DNA from: Streptomyces flaveolus
GTDB lineage: Bacteria > Actinomycetota > Actinomycetes > Streptomycetales > Streptomycetaceae
Reading direction: 5' to 3'
Assembly: GCF_000716535.1 (NCBI RefSeq)
Contig: NZ_JNWV01000042.1
Coordinates: 1-64,000 of the forward strand
DNA length: 64,000 nucleotides
Shown: in pieces, positions 61,919 to 64,000 of the stretch
How positions within the stretch are numbered: the first letter of the stretch is position 1
Layout of the letters: each line of letters starts with the position of its first letter
Program-made: the position numbers and the translations under genes
The notes under the pieces: model-generated
The model's database searches: none
What the model was told of the DNA's origin: nothing
What the model saw: the letters and a program-made list of their open reading frames with translations, nothing else

Positions 61919-63105
61919 CCTGCCCTTCCTCTCCTGCGGGTTCGTCGGCCTGATAGGGATGCTCGGCCCAGATGGTCTTGCTGTGCGGGGGACAACGGGT
62001 TCCCCAGCGCTGAGAGACGATGAACAGTCCCCGACCGCCTTCGTCGAAGGTCCGGGCGCGTCGAAGGTGTGGGGAGGTGGTGCTGCCGTCGGTGACCTCG
62101 CAGGTCAGACCCGTGGCGCCGCGGATGAGGCGGAGACGTACCGGTGCCTGGGCATGGCGGATGGCGTTGGTGACCAGCTCGCTGGCGATGAGGATTGTGG
62201 TAGAGGTGGCCCCATCCAAGCCCCCTGTCCTCATGGTGGCCTTGACATGTTTTCGCGCGGCAGAGACTGCCGCCGTGTCGGCCGGGAGGTTCCAGGTTGC
62301 CACGGTGGTGCCGTCGAGCGTGCGGGTGCGGGCGGCCAACACGCGCGACCGGCGTAGCGCTCCCGCTGCCACCAGAGCCTCCAACGCAGCACGGCAGGCG
62401 TCTGTGAGCGAGGACTCTGGCTCGGCAGTTCGTTCGGGCACCTCGAGTCCATCGGTCTTCGTCTCGGAGTCGGGTGGCTCGGCGGAGTGCGTGTGCAGCA
62501 GGAGAACGCTGCCTTTCCGGAGCCGGATTTCGACGGACTCGACGTTCGCTCGCGCACCGCCAAGCGGTTCTCCAGGAGGAATGCCGACGGCAGTGGTCGC
62601 ACCATCGGGGGGCGATGACGGTGGGCGCAGGATGTCCGGCGCGAGCGAAGGCGCACTCTGCGGTGACGGGGTCGTAGACGGCGTACAGGCAGCGTGCCTT
62701 GACGTTGTGGACACTCCCGTCCGGCCGCAACCGACGTATGACGTCATGGAGATGGATGAGCACTTCGTCCGGTTGCACGTCGAGGTCTGCCAGAGTCCGC
62801 ACCGTGGCGCGAAGTCCGGGCACCACAGAGGCACCTGGTCCTCTGGCGAAGGCGGACTCTGCAGATGAGCGGGCTAACGCCGAGGGACAGGACGGCTGCG
62901 GCGATGACCACCGTCCGGCCCCCCCGACACGTCCGGAATGACGAATCCGTAGATGGCCGCACTGGTTGCCAGCGTGAATGCTCCGACGATCACCGTGTGA
63001 CTGACGGGTAGCAGGGCCGCTGCCATCAGCGGTGCCAGGACCGAGTAGTCCGACCAGCGGACCAAGCCCGCCGCGGAGGCCTTCAGCTGCATCGTGCAGG
63101 TGATA
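61908..63105 (-). pseudogene. SpoIIE-type PP2C phosphatase fused to an anti-sigma-like ATPase, disrupted
   Basis: Pieces in three frames follow the order of a membrane SpoIIE phosphatase. First come transmembrane segments 'VLAPLMAAALLPVSHTVIVGAFTLATSAAIYGF' (about 63045-62940) and 'VVIAAAVLSLGVSPLICRVRLRQ'. Then a PP2C C-terminal part 'GLRATVRTLADLDVQPDEVLIHLHDVIRRL', 'ARCLYAVYDPVTAECAFARAGHPAPTVI' (to about 62600), and 'LRKGSVLLLHTHSAEPPDSE'. Last is an intact RsbW-like HATPase: 'TTILIASELVTNAIRHAQAPVRLRLIRG', 'CEVTDGSTTSPHLRRA', 'EGGRGLFIVSQRWG'. The PP2C N-terminal metal-binding half is missing. The 308-codon frame 61908-62834 still encodes the ATPase and might be expressed alone. Confidence 0.65.
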
Positions 63106-63781
63106 GACGGTGAGCAGCGCAGTCGGGTGCCGGAGCAGGAGGAGTCGGGGCATCCCTCTCTTGGGACATGTCGTGGGCCTCGCCCGGCCGGCCCGGCGGT
63201 TGGGGTCATTTCCCGTCGGTAGGTGTCTCGATTCAGGTGCGGGACAGCCTTCACGGGTATGCGGCTCACACGGGAACGGCATCGACGGCAGGCCGCCCGG
63301 CCGAATCCTCCCGAGGCTTCTGCGCGGCGATATCCACCTGGCTCCTGAAGGGACGGGTGCCTGTCCCGTCGGCGCTCTCGGGTGTGCAGTGCCGAACCGC
63401 GCCGTTCAAAGGCGCGACGAGCCACGGCACTGTGCCAAGGAGCCTGCTTCGGCTCTTTCTCCCGCTCCGGTTGCCGTGACGCGAGGGTGCTCGAGTGGGT
63501 GGGTGCCCGTCTCGGCCCGGTCATGACGCAACCACATGTTAAATTGTGCACACCATCTTACATGGGGGTGGACGTCCGCTGTCTGGAATGGGACGCTTTT
63601 TTGCGAGTTCTTGCCGGTGTGGCGGATGGTCGTGGTACGGCCGACCGGCCGTTGCCCTGCGGGACATGGTCGGGTGTGCCTGCCGGCAGCGCGGGAGGCG
63701 GACGACTGCGTCAGGCGATAGACGGAAGGCGTAATCTTTGGAGTGCAGCAGATGGCTGCTCGACGTCACGGAGGGTGTTGG
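63106..63781. other. no supported gene; probable TetR promoter region
   Basis: Mostly GC-rich shadow frames. The stretch 63530-63570 is AT-rich for this genome (CATGTTAAATTGTGCACACC, then ATCTTACATGG) and contains the palindrome GTGCAC, possibly part of an operator or promoter for the TetR gene. Confidence 0.35.
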
Positions 63782-64000
63782 ATGAGTCGCGTCTCGCAAG
63801 CAGAAGCGCGTGCCAACCGAGAGCGAGTGGTGGCCGCGGCCGCTCGGCTGTTCCGTGAAGACGGTGTGGCCAATGTCGGTATCGCGGATGTGATGAAGTC
63901 GATCGGACTCACCCAGGGCGGCTTCTACAAGCAGTTTGCCTCCAAAGCCGCACTTGTTGACGAAGCGGCCGCCAAGGCGTTCGCCGACAACTTGCGAGAC
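63782..64000 (+). CDS. TetR-family regulator, N-terminal part (runs off the window)
   Basis: ATG 63782 with GGAGGG about 8 nt upstream opens a frame to the window end: 'MSRVSQAEARANRERVVAAAARLFREDGVANVGIADVMKSIGLTQGGFYKQFASKAALVDEA'. This is a complete TetR HTH (GLTQGGFYKQFASK recognition helix, the TQGGFYxHF subclass). The ligand-binding domain lies beyond the window. It is the nearest regulator to the flavoprotein gene, although 2.5 kb of decayed DNA separates them. Confidence 0.9.
   Translation, partial: MSRVSQAEARANRERVVAAAARLFREDGVANVGIADVMKSIGLTQGGFYKQFASKAALVDEAAAKAFADNLRD

Noticed and set aside
1..64000. CRISPR arrays, tRNA or rRNA genes
   Set aside because: No regularly spaced direct repeats, no cloverleaf-like sequences with T-loop GTTCRANYC in a proper context and no rRNA-like conserved blocks were noticed by eye.

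Overview
The window is high-GC actinobacterial DNA, almost certainly Streptomyces. The evidence is GTG starts, strong third-position GC, a complete conservon (a GTPase relay module with its own P450), ECF41 and SigG-like sigma factors, mycothiol-type enzymes and a sugar ABC importer that lacks an ATPase. No rRNA, tRNA or CRISPR array was seen.

Layout. (1) 1-3.1 kb is a degraded patch: a C-terminally cut SUKH immunity protein, a frameshifted Imm7-type immunity gene, an ECF41 sigma factor without a start codon, and an amidohydrolase remnant joined head-on to it. (2) 3.9-9.8 kb holds an orphan cytochrome P450 convergent with a full conservon (cvnE-D-C-B-A order on the plus coordinates, transcribed on minus). 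Its P450 has EVLW in place of the ExxR motif. (3) 10.3-11.15 kb encodes a Lys/Ala-rich histone-H1-like winged-helix protein (frameshifted), coupled to a 52-codon coiled-coil ORF. (4) 12.2-41.6 kb is a roughly 29-kb carbohydrate locus, all on plus. (5) 41.6-63.5 kb is a mosaic of functional accessory genes and decayed mobile DNA: a quinone-oxidoreductase-like gene, IS5-type fragments, two drug-efflux MFS genes, a Tn7-like TnsA/TnsB remnant, an MFS/ECF sigma/maleylpyruvate isomerase-like operon, two DHFR-like reductases, an SDR, a toxin/immunity remnant, an IS110 transposase with one amber codon, a LysR pseudogene, a berberine-bridge-type flavoprotein and a disintegrated SpoIIE-type phosphatase/anti-sigma kinase. 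A TetR gene runs off the right edge.

The sugar locus is the most coherent and interesting system. A LacI-family repressor gene sits among three transcription units, each preceded by the same 18-bp palindrome CGTTCYCAYRTGGGAACG (12190, 17585, 25751). Unit 1 is a GH36-like glycosidase and an unusual protein made of two metallo-beta-lactamase domains plus a C-terminal NEW3-like domain. Unit 2 is a GH1 beta-glycosidase, a Tat/lipoprotein sugar-binding protein, two permeases, a GH4 glycosidase, a BadF-type sugar kinase and a NagB-like isomerase/deaminase. Unit 3 is a ROK kinase, a SIS isomerase, a GH38 alpha-mannosidase, a GH2 beta-mannosidase-like enzyme, an uncharacterised (alpha/alpha)6-type protein, an FGGY kinase, a YihT/LacD-like class I aldolase, an Asp/Glu-racemase-like protein, OtnK- and OtnC-like C4-acid enzymes and a GH13 alpha-glucosidase. 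Most neighbours overlap by 1-11 nt. The design suggests import of a heterogeneous mannose/glucose-containing oligosaccharide, intracellular trimming, phosphorylation, and cleavage of ketose phosphates and four-carbon acids to triose phosphates. The substrate is not known.

Several otherwise intact genes carry what look like single-base losses (Imm7, H1-like, BadF kinase, NagB-like), at least three of them best explained by a homopolymer one base short. This may be sequencing error rather than biology and should be settled before calling those genes dead.
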